Shown here: piece by piece, positions 16,224 to 25,745 of the stretch
How the letters are laid out: each line of letters opens with the position of its first letter
Position numbering within the stretch: position 1 is the stretch's first letter
Notes under the pieces: generated by a model
Told to the model about the DNA's origin: nothing
What the model saw: the letters and a program-made list of their open reading frames with translations, nothing else
The model's database searches: none
Origin: Collimonas humicola
Lineage (GTDB): Bacteria; Pseudomonadota; Gammaproteobacteria; Burkholderiales; Burkholderiaceae_D
DNA length: 64,000 nt
Direction: 5' to 3'
Assembly (NCBI RefSeq): GCF_018304945.1
Contig: NZ_JAGQEE010000001.1
Coordinates: 1,426,001-1,490,000, forward strand
Made by a program: the position numbers and the translations under genes

Positions 16224-17711
16224 TCAAGTCTGCGGCAAGACAATGGTCGCCACCAGGCCGCCGTCGGGGTGGTTGCGCAATAGCAGTTCGCCGCCATGCG
16301 CCTGCACGATATTGCGTGCAATCCCCAGCCCCAGTCCCATGCCGCCGGCATTCTGGTCGCGCCCGTGCTCCAGCCGGGTGTAGGGATCGAACAGGCTGAG
16401 CAAGGCTTCTTCCGGCACGCCGGGGCCATGGTCGCGGATCTGGATCTGGATATTGGCGCCGGACTCATTGATCAGGCTGGCCACCGAGATTTCCACCTTG
16501 TGGCCGTAATGCAGGGCATTGTCGAACAGGTTGCCGATGGCGCGCTTGAGCGCCAGCGGCTTGGCCATCACTGTCAGCCCGGTTTCGCTGAACGCCACCT
16601 CGTGCCCCGCCATGCGGGCGTCGCGGATCATGCGCAAGATCAGGGCGTCAAGCCGTACCTCGGTGCGGTTTTCATGGATATCGCTATCCTTGACCGACTG
16701 CAAGGCGCCTTTGACCATCATGTCGAGCTCGTCCAGGTCCTCGTGAAATTCGCCGCGCAGCTCTTCGTCGTCCAGCAGTTCGGTGCGCAGTTTCAAGCGG
16801 GTGATCGGAGTCCGCAAATCGTGCGAAATCGAGACGAACAGCCGTTCGCGGTCGTCCAGGTAGCGCTTGATGCGCTCGCGCATGGCGCGGAAGGCGCGCG
16901 CTGTCTTGATGAATTCGCGGCTGCCGGTTTCCGGCAGTTCCGGCGGCGCCTCGCCCTTGCCGAAGGCGTCGGCAGCGTCCGACAGCGCCGCCAGCGGGCG
17001 CGTGGTCCAGCGCACCACCAGGATCGACAGCAGCAGCACGGTCGCCAGCGACACGCCTTGCAGCAGCAGGCGTCCGGCCGACAGCGGGTTATCGCTGTCG
17101 AGGAAATACGGATTGGGCATCAGGGCTGCCAGATACAGCCAGGTGCCAGGCTCCAGTTCCGTCTGGATCACCAGCACCGGCGCCGGATTGGGCTTGATCA
17201 GCAAGGTATGCTGGACCCAGCTGTCCGGCAAGTCCGCCACCTTCAGGCCGTCGGTCGACACCGTCAGGTCCTCGGGCCAGGCAAACGCCAGGCGGAAGCC
17301 GGGCAGGAAAGGCAGGTCGGTTTTCAGGGTCGCGCCGATCTCGCCCAGCGCCATGTCGGCCAGCGGATTGTCGGCGATCTTGCGGATGGTGACCGGACCG
17401 TCGTTGGCGTTGACGAAGAAGCGCGTGCCGCCCATTTCGCGCAGCTGCTGGATCAGGATAGGCCGGTAATTGGCCGGCAGGCTCATGAAGAAGCGGATGG
17501 CGCTGGCGGCGCTGTGGGCCAGGTGCTGGGAAGCGGTCCTGGTCTCGACTTCGGCCTTGCTGCGCAGCTGCGCCGACCAGATCAGGCCGCCGGCCAGCTG
17601 CGTCACCAGCACGCCGAACACCATCACCACCGACAGCCGGCCCAGCAGCGTATGCGGCAGCAGCCATGACAGCAGCCGGTTGTAGCCGGCCGACCAGGTC
17701 GCTCGCGACAT
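16224..17711 (-). CDS. Sensor histidine kinase (sugar-responsive TCS candidate)
   Basis: About 495 residues from the ATG at 17711. Two transmembrane segments (LGRLSVVMVFGVLVTQLAGG near the N-terminus and LLQGVSLATVLLLSILVV near residue 235) enclose a periplasmic sensor of about 170 residues. Next are HAMP, the H-box FVSISHDLRTPITRLK, the N-box AIGNLFDNALHYG, G1 RDHGPGVPEEA and G2 GGMGLGLGIA. The first bases overlap the end of the response-regulator gene. The two genes upstream are the regulator and a sugar-binding protein in the same operon, so the binding protein may present ligand to this sensor (inference). Confidence 0.9.
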   Translation of the reverse strand: MSRATWSAGYNRLLSWLLPHTLLGRLSVVMVFGVLVTQLAGGLIWSAQLRSKAEVETRTASQHLAHSAASAIRFFMSLPANYRPILIQQLREMGGTRFFVNANDGPVTIRKIADNPLADMALGEIGATLKTDLPFLPGFRLAFAWPEDLTVSTDGLKVADLPDSWVQHTLLIKPNPAPVLVIQTELEPGTWLYLAALMPNPYFLDSDNPLSAGRLLLQGVSLATVLLLSILVVRWTTRPLAALSDAADAFGKGEAPPELPETGSREFIKTARAFRAMRERIKRYLDDRERLFVSISHDLRTPITRLKLRTELLDDEELRGEFHEDLDELDMMVKGALQSVKDSDIHENRTEVRLDALILRMIRDARMAGHEVAFSETGLTVMAKPLALKRAIGNLFDNALHYGHKVEISVASLINESGANIQIQIRDHGPGVPEEALLSLFDPYTRLEHGRDQNAGGMGLGLGIARNIVQAHGGELLLRNHPDGGLVATIVLPQT

Positions 17712-17715
17712 GGCT

Positions 17716-18426
17716 TCAGCTATGCGCGGCCGCCACGTCGGCCGAGAACACATAGCCGACGCCGCGCACGGTCTTGATCAGGTGCGGGTCCTTGCCGCCG
17801 TCGTTGAGGCGCAGGCGCAATTTGCTGATCTGCACATCCAGCGAACGGTCCAGCGGGCCGACATCGCGGCCGCGGGTTTCCTCGCACAAGACGCCGCGGT
17901 CGAGCACATCGCCCGGATGCTCGACAAAATACTTCAGCAACTGGTAATCGAGGCCGGTCAGCGCCACCAGCTGGCCTTCCGGGTCGCTCAGGGTGCGCTC
18001 CACCGTATCGAGGGTGAAGCCGACGAAACGGTAGTAGCGCGGCGCCACCGCGCTGTCGATGCCGCTGCGGCGGTGGATGGCCTTGATGCGCGCCAGCAGC
18101 TCGCGCGGGCTGTAGGGCTTGGCGATATAGTCGTCGGCGCCCAGCTCCAGGCCGACCACGCGATCGGTCTCGTCGGAGCTGGCGGTGAGCATGATGATCG
18201 GCACGTTCGACTTGCGCCGGACCGTCTTGCACAGGGCGAAGCCGTCGGTATCCGGCAGCATCACATCCAGGATCACCAGCGACAGTTCTTCCGCGTAGCG
18301 CTGGAACTCGGCCAGGAAGGCTTCGCCGTTATGCGCCAGGCGCACTTCGTACTGGTTCTTTTCCAGGTAGGCTTTCAGCAGCGTCCGGGTCTTCTGGTCA
18401 TCGTCGACTATGAGTATCTTGCGCAT
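17716..18426 (-). CDS. OmpR-family response regulator
   Basis: A 236-residue regulator with receiver domain (MRKILIVDDD; phospho-acceptor Asp54 in VILDVMLPDTDGF; LTASSDETDRVVGLELGADD and the KPYSPREL lysine) and an OmpR/PhoB winged-helix domain at about 135-230, ending with LIKTVRGVGYVF. Its ATG shares one base with the TAA of the sugar-binding protein gene, and its end overlaps the kinase gene by a few bases, so the three are one translationally coupled operon. Decamer direct repeats at 19901-19930 and 20009-20028 are plausible binding sites. Resembles GltR-type regulators of sugar uptake. Confidence 0.92.
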   Translation of the reverse strand: MRKILIVDDDQKTRTLLKAYLEKNQYEVRLAHNGEAFLAEFQRYAEELSLVILDVMLPDTDGFALCKTVRRKSNVPIIMLTASSDETDRVVGLELGADDYIAKPYSPRELLARIKAIHRRSGIDSAVAPRYYRFVGFTLDTVERTLSDPEGQLVALTGLDYQLLKYFVEHPGDVLDRGVLCEETRGRDVGPLDRSLDVQISKLRLRLNDGGKDPHLIKTVRGVGYVFSADVAAAHS

Positions 18427-19799
18427 TATTCCAACTTTCCTGTTTTCGTCACGGTCCGCGCAATGCTGGCGAGCTTGCGCTGGACATCGCTCTCGGACAT
18501 CTTGTCGTCGATGAAGTAACGATGCACTTCGGCGACGATGGCGTCCTTGGCGGTTTCGTCGGCGGCCATGCGGTGCACCAGGCTCGGCGCCTGGTAGGCG
18601 CTGCCCTTGCTGAACGCGGCCCATGAGGCGCGCGCGCAGCTGTCCATCTTCGACAGATCCGGCGCACGCCACACCGGGATCGCGCCCTTGACCTGATTGT
18701 ATGCGGTTTGCACCGGCGGCGACATGATGATCTGCGCCAGCTTTTCCTGCGCCGGCTGGTGCGAATAGTCGCCGGCGAACATGGCCAGGGTATCGACACT
18801 ATACAGATGGTAGTCGGCGGTGCCGGGCACTGTGCTGCAGGCAAAGTCCCGGTCGGTGTTCAGCCCCCAGGCCAGCAGCTCGCCCTTGGCCCAGTCGCCC
18901 ATCACGAACATGGCGGCCTCGCCGCTGGCCAGCTGGCGCGTCATCTCGGGCCAGGGCCTCTCCTTGAGCGGCGCCGGCATCCATTCCTTGAGCGCGCGCA
19001 AGCGTTTGAGCGCATGGGTCATGCGCTGGTCGCCAAAGGCCAGCGGATTGAGATCGACGAACAGCGAGCGGTAATAAGCCGGGCCGCTTTCCGCCAGCAC
19101 CAGCGTTTCGAACAAGGTGGCGACCTGCCAAGCTTCGCTGCTTTGCGCCAGCGGCGTGATGCCGGCTTGCCTGAGCTTGTCGGCGGCGCGGCTGAAGTCG
19201 GCCCAGGTCTTGGGCGGCGCCAGGTTCAGGCGATCGAAGATCTTCTTGTTATAGAACAGGTTGTTGATGCGATGAATTCCCAGGGGCGCGGCCACCACAT
19301 GGCCGCGGTTGAGCACCAGCGACCAGACGGTAGGGAACAGCAGCTTTTGCCAGTTGCCGGGCGTGGCGACATCGTCCAGCTCCAGCAGCAAGCCGAGATC
19401 GGCCCACTCGCCGAACACGATGCCGTTGAGCTGGGTCGCTTCCGGCGCTTTACCGGCCAGCACCATGCTCTTCAGCACCTTGCTGGCGCCGAGGCCGGCG
19501 CCGCCGGGAACGGCGGCGTCGCGCCACTGGATGTTTTCTTCCGCCAGCTTGCCGGCAAGGACATCGACCGCCTTGCGCTCGCCGGCCGAGGTCCACCAGT
19601 GCAGCACCTGCAAGGAAGCCGGCGGCTGGCCGGCGTTGACGGCAGGCGCCAGGCCGGCTGCGCCTGCCGCGCCGATCGCACAGTTCAGCAGAAAGCCAAG
19701 CCCCAGCAGCGCCAACCAGCTGCGATATGCTGTCAGCCACCTTCCCCTGTCATCCTTGCATCTCCCCCAGAGCCGTTCAAGGAGTCGTTTATCAATCAT
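18426..19799 (-). CDS. Sugar ABC-type solute-binding protein, operonic with two-component system
   Basis: About 457 residues from the ATG at 19799, preceded by AAGG; an upstream start at 19847 is less likely. A signal/anchor segment (LALLGLGFLLNCAIGAAGAA) is followed by a cluster-B sugar-binding fold: LQVLHWWTSAGERKAVDVLA, HRINNLFYNKKIFDRLNL, and EAAMFVMGDWAKGELLAWGL. Similar proteins bind glucose or other sugars. No permease or ATPase genes lie in this operon; instead the gene overlaps a response-regulator gene. It may serve as ligand sensor for the adjacent kinase, as chitooligosaccharide-binding proteins do for Vibrio ChiS; this is inference. Confidence 0.87.
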   Translation of the reverse strand: MIDKRLLERLWGRCKDDRGRWLTAYRSWLALLGLGFLLNCAIGAAGAAGLAPAVNAGQPPASLQVLHWWTSAGERKAVDVLAGKLAEENIQWRDAAVPGGAGLGASKVLKSMVLAGKAPEATQLNGIVFGEWADLGLLLELDDVATPGNWQKLLFPTVWSLVLNRGHVVAAPLGIHRINNLFYNKKIFDRLNLAPPKTWADFSRAADKLRQAGITPLAQSSEAWQVATLFETLVLAESGPAYYRSLFVDLNPLAFGDQRMTHALKRLRALKEWMPAPLKERPWPEMTRQLASGEAAMFVMGDWAKGELLAWGLNTDRDFACSTVPGTADYHLYSVDTLAMFAGDYSHQPAQEKLAQIIMSPPVQTAYNQVKGAIPVWRAPDLSKMDSCARASWAAFSKGSAYQAPSLVHRMAADETAKDAIVAEVHRYFIDDKMSESDVQRKLASIARTVTKTGKLE

Positions 19800-19900
19800 G
19801 TGTGCCTTGTTGATATTTTTTATGAACACTACCTGGTCTCCCCACAACGCGTGTGACTATAGCGCAACTCCTGCACGCAACGTTAGCGCTCTTCTCGTTT

Positions 19901-19930
19901 TGTAAAGAAACGTAAGTTTTCGTAAAGTTA
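19901..19930. promoter_or_regulatory. Three decamer direct repeats, putative OmpR-type regulator site
   Basis: TGTAAAGAAA, CGTAAGTTTT and CGTAAAGTTA follow one another without gap, so the YGTAARK core repeats at exact 10-bp intervals. OmpR/PhoB-family regulators bind head-to-tail to such repeats on one DNA face. The adjacent operon encodes such a regulator. Confidence 0.65.
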
Positions 19931-20008
19931 TCTTTTCAATCAGCATCGCATTAGCGCAAGTATTCTGGATAATTGCCGTATGGGAGCATAAAATTTCATT
20001 GGCCATAC

Positions 20009-20028
20009 TGTAAAGATATGTAATCGCC
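20009..20028. promoter_or_regulatory. Two further decamer repeats
   Basis: TGTAAAGATA and TGTAATCGCC again place TGTAA at a 10-bp interval, 108 bases after the start of the first cluster and on the same strand. Confidence 0.55.
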
Positions 20029-20204
20029 AAAAGCTGCCAACTTCGCCTTTCATCAATAAAATCAATAGCTTATGAAAATCATGCGGCCGATCGATGTGAA
20101 AGATGGCGGCACAATTTTTATGGTGCTAATGTCTGTTCGCGGCGGTTTGCTCTGCATGGAGAGCCGCAAAATCCAATCCGATAAAAATCCAAGAGGAGAC
20201 TTAG

Positions 20205-21464
20205 ATGCAAACGGTCAACCGAATTCGCACTATCCGCAACGCCGTACTGATCGCCCTGGCGGCCTGCGGCACGGCACAAGCCGGCACGCTGACCATCGAA
20301 AGCTGGCGCGTCGACGACAAGACCCTGTGGGAAACCGTGCTGATCCCGGCTTTCCAGAAAAAAAATCCGGGCATCGAAGTCAAATTTGCACCTACCGCGC
20401 CAACCGAATACGATTCCAGCCTCTCCGCGCGGCTGGCCGGCGGCACTGCCGGCGACCTGATCGCCTGCCGTCCGTTCGACGTCTCGCTGTCCCTGTACAA
20501 GAAGGGCAACCTGGAAAAGCTGGACGGCAAGCCAGGCATGGAACACTTCCCTGCTTCCGCCAAAACCGCGTGGCAGAGCGATGACGGCAAAGACACTTTC
20601 TGCATGCCGATCGCTTCCGTGATCCACGGCTTCCTGTACAACCAGAAGATCTTCAAAGACCTGAACCTGCAACCGCCCAAGACCGAAGCTGAATTCTTCA
20701 AGGTGCTCGACACCATCAAGAGCAACGGCAAATACGCGCCGCTGGCGCTGGGCACCAACGACCAGTGGGAATCCAGCCAGATCATCTTCACCGGCGTGGG
20801 TCCTAACTACTGGAAGGGCGAAGAAGGCCGCAAGGCGCTGATCGCCGGCAAGGAAAAATTCACCGATCCTAACTTCGTCAACGCTTTTGAATACGAAGCC
20901 AAGCTCGGCAAGTACCTGTCCAAGGGCGCCAGCTCGCAAACCTATGGCGACAGCCAGAACCAGTTCGCCCTGGGCAAGGCAGCGATCTATCCTGCCGGTT
21001 CCTGGGATATCGCCTATTTCAACGACAACTCCAAGATCTCGATGGGCGCCTTCCCGCCGCCGGTGCCCAAGGCAGGCGACAAGTGCTACATCTCGGATCA
21101 CAACGATATCGGCATGGGCGTCAACAAAAAGTCCAAGAACAAGGAAGATGCTTACAAGTTCCTGGCCTGGCTCGGCTCGCAAGAGTTTGCCGACATCTAC
21201 ACCAACAAGGTCACCGGCTTCTTCTCGCTGTCGGATCACCTGATCTCGGTCAAGGATCCGGTCGCCAAGCAGATGATCGACTGGCGCAAGTCCTGCTCCT
21301 CGACCATCCGCCTGAATGCGCAGATCCTGAACCGCGGCGAACCGAGCATGGAAAACCAGCTGTGGAACGTCAATGCGCAAGTGCTGAACGGCAAGCTGGC
21401 GCCTAAGGAAGCTGCAGCGCAGATACAGACCGGTTTTGCCAAATGGTACAAGCCGCAGCAATAA
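20205..21464 (+). CDS. ABC transporter solute-binding protein (GlcNAc / chito-oligosaccharide type)
   Basis: A 419-residue periplasmic binding protein with signal peptide (NAVLIALAACGTAQA), mature start GTLTIESWRVDDKTLWET, and family segments GFLYNQKIFKDLNLQPPKT and FALGKAAIYPAGSWDIAYFN. AGAGGAGAC precedes the ATG. It heads a plus-strand operon with two permeases, an ATPase, a GlcNAc-kinase-like protein, NagA and a SIS-type deaminase, so the substrate is probably N-acetylglucosamine or chitobiose. That assignment rests on the neighbours, not on the binding-site residues. It is separated from the permeases by a 311-base gap with a stable hairpin, typical of genes for over-produced binding proteins. 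Confidence 0.88.
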   Translation: MQTVNRIRTIRNAVLIALAACGTAQAGTLTIESWRVDDKTLWETVLIPAFQKKNPGIEVKFAPTAPTEYDSSLSARLAGGTAGDLIACRPFDVSLSLYKKGNLEKLDGKPGMEHFPASAKTAWQSDDGKDTFCMPIASVIHGFLYNQKIFKDLNLQPPKTEAEFFKVLDTIKSNGKYAPLALGTNDQWESSQIIFTGVGPNYWKGEEGRKALIAGKEKFTDPNFVNAFEYEAKLGKYLSKGASSQTYGDSQNQFALGKAAIYPAGSWDIAYFNDNSKISMGAFPPPVPKAGDKCYISDHNDIGMGVNKKSKNKEDAYKFLAWLGSQEFADIYTNKVTGFFSLSDHLISVKDPVAKQMIDWRKSCSSTIRLNAQILNRGEPSMENQLWNVNAQVLNGKLAPKEAAAQIQTGFAKWYKPQQ

Positions 21465-21775
21465 GCCTTTATTGCATGAATGCTATCGTCTGGCAATGGA
21501 TGGGATTAAGATAGCCCCCATCCTTTGCCGACAAGCCAGCTAGCGTAGCGCTTCGCCAGAAACACTACTCAAGAAGTACTACACTAGCATCCAAGGCTTG
21601 CCAGCAGCGGTTACAGCCCGCTAAGGTCAGGCCCGTGAAGAACGGCATCCGCACAACAATAAGCCGCCATCACGTCCGTATTTCAGAGTTCGCTCTGCGG
21701 GCAGGAGTCGTCTTCACGTTCTCCCCCGTGAGATTGCTGCGCCTGCGGGTGAACTTGCATTCAAAGAAAACCAGA
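21465..21775. other. Intergenic gap between binding protein and permease genes
   Basis: About 311 bases without supported gene. The frame of the following permease remains open back to 21635 but without a ribosome site, and the permease-like sequence begins at 21776. It holds the hairpin at 21492-21529. Confidence 0.5.
21492..21529 (+). promoter_or_regulatory. Stem-loop after binding-protein gene
   Basis: GGCAATGGATGGG pairs with CCCATCCTTTGCC (12 of 13 bp) around a 12-base loop, 27 bases after the stop codon. There is no T-run, so it may stabilise the upstream mRNA or partly attenuate rather than terminate. Confidence 0.6.
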
Positions 21776-22699
21776 ATGAATCTTCAAAAAAAGACCTTCC
21801 CCTGGCACATCGTGGTGTTCCTGGCGCCAGCGGTCATCATCTATTCCATGTTCAGCGCCCTGCCTTTGCTGGACACCCTGCGCCTCGGTTTCTATACCAG
21901 CAACGATGCCGGCGTCCACAGCTTCGTCGGCCTCGCCAATTACCATACCATCCTGTTCGATTCGGACTGGTCCAAGGCGTTCTGGAACGCCATGCTGAAC
22001 AACCTGAAATTCTTCGCCATCCACATGCTGCTGCAGAATCCGATCGGCTTGCTGCTGGCCACCTTGTTCAGCCTCAAGGGGCTGCGCGGCGCGCGCACCT
22101 ACCGTACCCTGATTTTCCTGCCTACGCTGCTGTCGGTGGTGATCATCGGCTTTATCTGGCAGCTGATCCTGTCGCCCTTGTGGGGCGTCGGCGAGGGCTT
22201 GATGCAGCACATCGGCCTGGACGACTACTTTGCGCCATGGCTGGGCCAGGAAAGCAGCGCCCTGCTGACGCTCGGCCTGATCTCGGTCTGGCAATACGTC
22301 GGCATCCCCATGATGCTGATCTATGCGGCGCTGCTGGCGGTGCCGGAAGAAGTGCTGGAAGCCGCCTACGCGGAAGGCGCCAGCGCGTTCCGCATCTTCT
22401 GGCAAATCAAGCTGCCGCTGATCCTGCCGACCCTGGGCCTGGTGACGATCCTGACCTTCGTCGCCAATTTCAATGCCTTCGACCTGATCTATTCGGTCAA
22501 GGGCGCGCTGGCCGGACCGAACTACAGCACCGACATCCTGGGCACTTTCTTCTACCGTACCTTCTTCGGCTACCAGGCGCAGATCGGCAGCCCGACCATG
22601 GGCGCGGCGGTCGCCACCTTGATGTTCCTGGTGATCCTGCTCGGCGTCGCCGGCTATTTCTATCTTGTGCAGCGCAAGCTGACACGCTACGAACTGTAA
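21776..22699 (+). CDS. Sugar ABC transporter permease (MalF/UgpA type)
   Basis: About 307 residues from the ATG at 21776 (MNLQKKTFPWHIVVFLAPAV). Six predicted membrane segments; the EAA loop that contacts the ATPase is EAAYAEGASAFRIFWQIKLP, followed by LILPTLGLVTILTFVANFN. This is the usual inner-membrane half of a CUT1 carbohydrate importer. The next gene, the second permease, starts 12 bases after its stop. An earlier in-frame start at 21635 would add a non-conserved 47-residue arginine-rich extension and is unlikely. Confidence 0.9.
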   Translation: MNLQKKTFPWHIVVFLAPAVIIYSMFSALPLLDTLRLGFYTSNDAGVHSFVGLANYHTILFDSDWSKAFWNAMLNNLKFFAIHMLLQNPIGLLLATLFSLKGLRGARTYRTLIFLPTLLSVVIIGFIWQLILSPLWGVGEGLMQHIGLDDYFAPWLGQESSALLTLGLISVWQYVGIPMMLIYAALLAVPEEVLEAAYAEGASAFRIFWQIKLPLILPTLGLVTILTFVANFNAFDLIYSVKGALAGPNYSTDILGTFFYRTFFGYQAQIGSPTMGAAVATLMFLVILLGVAGYFYLVQRKLTRYEL

Positions 22700-22711
22700 C
22701 GAGGACTTATC

Positions 22712-23611
22712 ATGACATCCATCTCCTCGCTCTCTTCCGCCGCATCCGCGACGCCGGCGCCTGCGCCAGTCGTCGCCCGCAGCCGCTTCGCCAACCTCGG
22801 CCGCATCTGGGTCCACCTGGTGCTGTGCGCCTACGCCGTGATCGCGCTGTTCCCGATCGCCCTGATCCTGATCAATTCGATCAAGTCGCGCGACGCCATC
22901 TTCGACAACCCGCTGGCGTTTCCGACGCCGGACTCGTTCTCGCTGATCGGCTTTGAAAAGGTGCTGCACAACACCAACTTCATGCTCTACTTCGGCAACA
23001 GCCTGGTAGTCACGCTCGGCTCCCTAGCCCTCATCGTGCTGTTCGGCGCCATGGCCGGCTGGGCGCTGTCGGAGTACAAGTTCCGCGGCAACCGCTTGAT
23101 GGCGCTGTACCTGGCGCTCGGCATCATGATCCCGATCCGGCTCGGCACCGTCTCCATCCTGCAGCTGGTGGTCAGCCTCGACCTGATCAACACCCGGACC
23201 GCGCTGATCCTGGTCTACACCGCGCAGGGCTTGCCGCTGGCGGTGATGATCTTGTCTGAATTCATCCGCCAGATCCCCAAGGAACTGAAGGATGCGGCGC
23301 GCTGCGACGGCGTCGGCGAATTCAAGATCTTCTTCCAGATCATCCTGCCGCTGATCCGCCCGGCCATCGCTACGGTAGCGGTGTTCACCATGATCCCGGC
23401 CTGGAACGATCTCTGGTTCCCCCTGATCCTGGCGCCTTCGGATGAAACCAAGACCGTCACGCTCGGCGTGCAGCAATTCATCGGCCAGTACGTGACCGAC
23501 TGGAATTCGGTGCTGGCGGCGCTCTCGCTAGCGGTGATCCCGATCCTGATCATGTACGTCATCTTCTCCCGGCAACTGATACGCGGCCTGACTTCCGGCG
23601 CGGTCAAGTAA
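22712..23611 (+). CDS. Sugar ABC transporter permease (MalG/UgpE type)
   Basis: A 299-residue CUT1 permease. An N-terminal cytoplasmic stretch rich in Ser/Ala precedes the first membrane segment VLCAYAVIALFPIALILINS. The EAA loop is KELKDAARCDGVGEFKIFFQ followed by IILPLIRPAIATVAVFT. It pairs with the preceding permease to form the membrane channel. AACGAGGAC before the ATG gives a ribosome site. The ATPase gene follows after 27 bases. Confidence 0.92.
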   Translation: MTSISSLSSAASATPAPAPVVARSRFANLGRIWVHLVLCAYAVIALFPIALILINSIKSRDAIFDNPLAFPTPDSFSLIGFEKVLHNTNFMLYFGNSLVVTLGSLALIVLFGAMAGWALSEYKFRGNRLMALYLALGIMIPIRLGTVSILQLVVSLDLINTRTALILVYTAQGLPLAVMILSEFIRQIPKELKDAARCDGVGEFKIFFQIILPLIRPAIATVAVFTMIPAWNDLWFPLILAPSDETKTVTLGVQQFIGQYVTDWNSVLAALSLAVIPILIMYVIFSRQLIRGLTSGAVK

Positions 23612-23638
23612 TAGACAAAGCAGAAAACGAGACCTCCT

Positions 23639-24760
<1,122 letters not shown>

Positions 24761-24815
24761 AAATGGATGAATAAATGGATACACTATGCGCCTTCAAAAA
24801 GGCGTGGGAGTTGAG

Positions 24816-25745
24816 TTGAAAACAGCATTCGAATATCTGATCGGGGTCGATGGCGGCGGCACCAAGACCGTGGTCCGGGTGGAGCGCCCGGACGGCAGCC
24901 ATGTCGCCGACGGCAGCAGCGGACCGTCGGCCTTGATGCATGGCACCAGCAAGTCCTGGTGCGCCATCGTCACGGCGCTGGACAACGCCTTCCTGGCGGC
25001 CGGCATCGCGCGCCCGCCGTATGCGGCGATTGCCGCCGGCTGCGGCTTGTCCGGGGTGAACAATCCGCAGTGGGCGCATCAGTTCACCGAGCAGAATCCG
25101 GGCTTCGGCGCGCTGGCCATCGGCACCGACGCCTTCACCACCCTGCTGGGCGCCCACCTGGCCCAGCCCGGCGTGGTGGTGGCGATCGGCACCGGCAGCG
25201 TCGGCGAAGTCTTGCTGGCCGACGGCAGCCGCCGGGAAGTCGGCGGCTGGGGTTTCCAGACCGGCGATGAAGCCAGCGGCGGCTGGATCGGCCTGCGCGC
25301 CGCCAACCACGTTGAACGGGCGCTGGACGGCCGCGCCACCGCCGGGCCGCTGGCCAGGGCCATCGTCCGTTTCTGCGGCGGCGCCGACGACTTCAGCAAC
25401 AGCCAGAACCGGGAACGGGTGATCGCCTGGGTCAACAGCGCCAACCAGAGCATCTTCGCGCAGCTGGCGCCGCTGGTAGTGGCCCATGCCGGTGAGGACC
25501 AGGCGGCGCAGGCCATCTTGCGCAAGGCCGGCGCCGAAATCGACCAGATCGCGCTGGCGCTGGATCCATCGCAGCAGTTGCCGATTGCGCTATGCGGCGG
25601 CCTGGCTGTGCCGCTCCAGGCGTATCTGCCAGAACCATTGAAATCACGCGCGATCACGCCGCGCGCCGGCGCTGCGGCCGGTGCACTGCTGCTGCTGCGC
25701 CGTCAACTCGCAACCGCCGCCGAACCTGCAGGAGAACAAGCATGA
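24816..25745 (+). CDS. N-acetylglucosamine kinase-like (BadF/BadG/BcrA family)
   Basis: About 309 residues from the TTG at 24816, chosen because GGGAG ends 5 bases before it; the in-frame ATG at 24786 has no ribosome site. The first phosphate motif IGVDGGGTKT opens the protein, the second is VVAIGTGSVGEV, and GWGFQTGDEASGGWIGL is typical of ASKHA-type amino-sugar kinases of the BadF family. It probably phosphorylates imported GlcNAc to GlcNAc-6-phosphate for NagA, whose gene overlaps its stop by four bases (ATGA). Confidence 0.86.
   Translation: MKTAFEYLIGVDGGGTKTVVRVERPDGSHVADGSSGPSALMHGTSKSWCAIVTALDNAFLAAGIARPPYAAIAAGCGLSGVNNPQWAHQFTEQNPGFGALAIGTDAFTTLLGAHLAQPGVVVAIGTGSVGEVLLADGSRREVGGWGFQTGDEASGGWIGLRAANHVERALDGRATAGPLARAIVRFCGGADDFSNSQNRERVIAWVNSANQSIFAQLAPLVVAHAGEDQAAQAILRKAGAEIDQIALALDPSQQLPIALCGGLAVPLQAYLPEPLKSRAITPRAGAAAGALLLLRRQLATAAEPAGEQA

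Larger units (their letters stand above)
19800..20204. other. Divergent promoter region (TCS operon / amino-sugar ABC operon)
   Basis: About 405 bases between the divergent starts at 19799 and 20205, with no supported gene. It contains two clusters of decamer repeats described separately. It is the likely control point for both operons. Confidence 0.6.

Noticed and set aside
21635-21775. N-terminal extension of the first sugar permease
   Set aside because: It adds an arginine-rich stretch with no similarity to permeases and no ribosome site.
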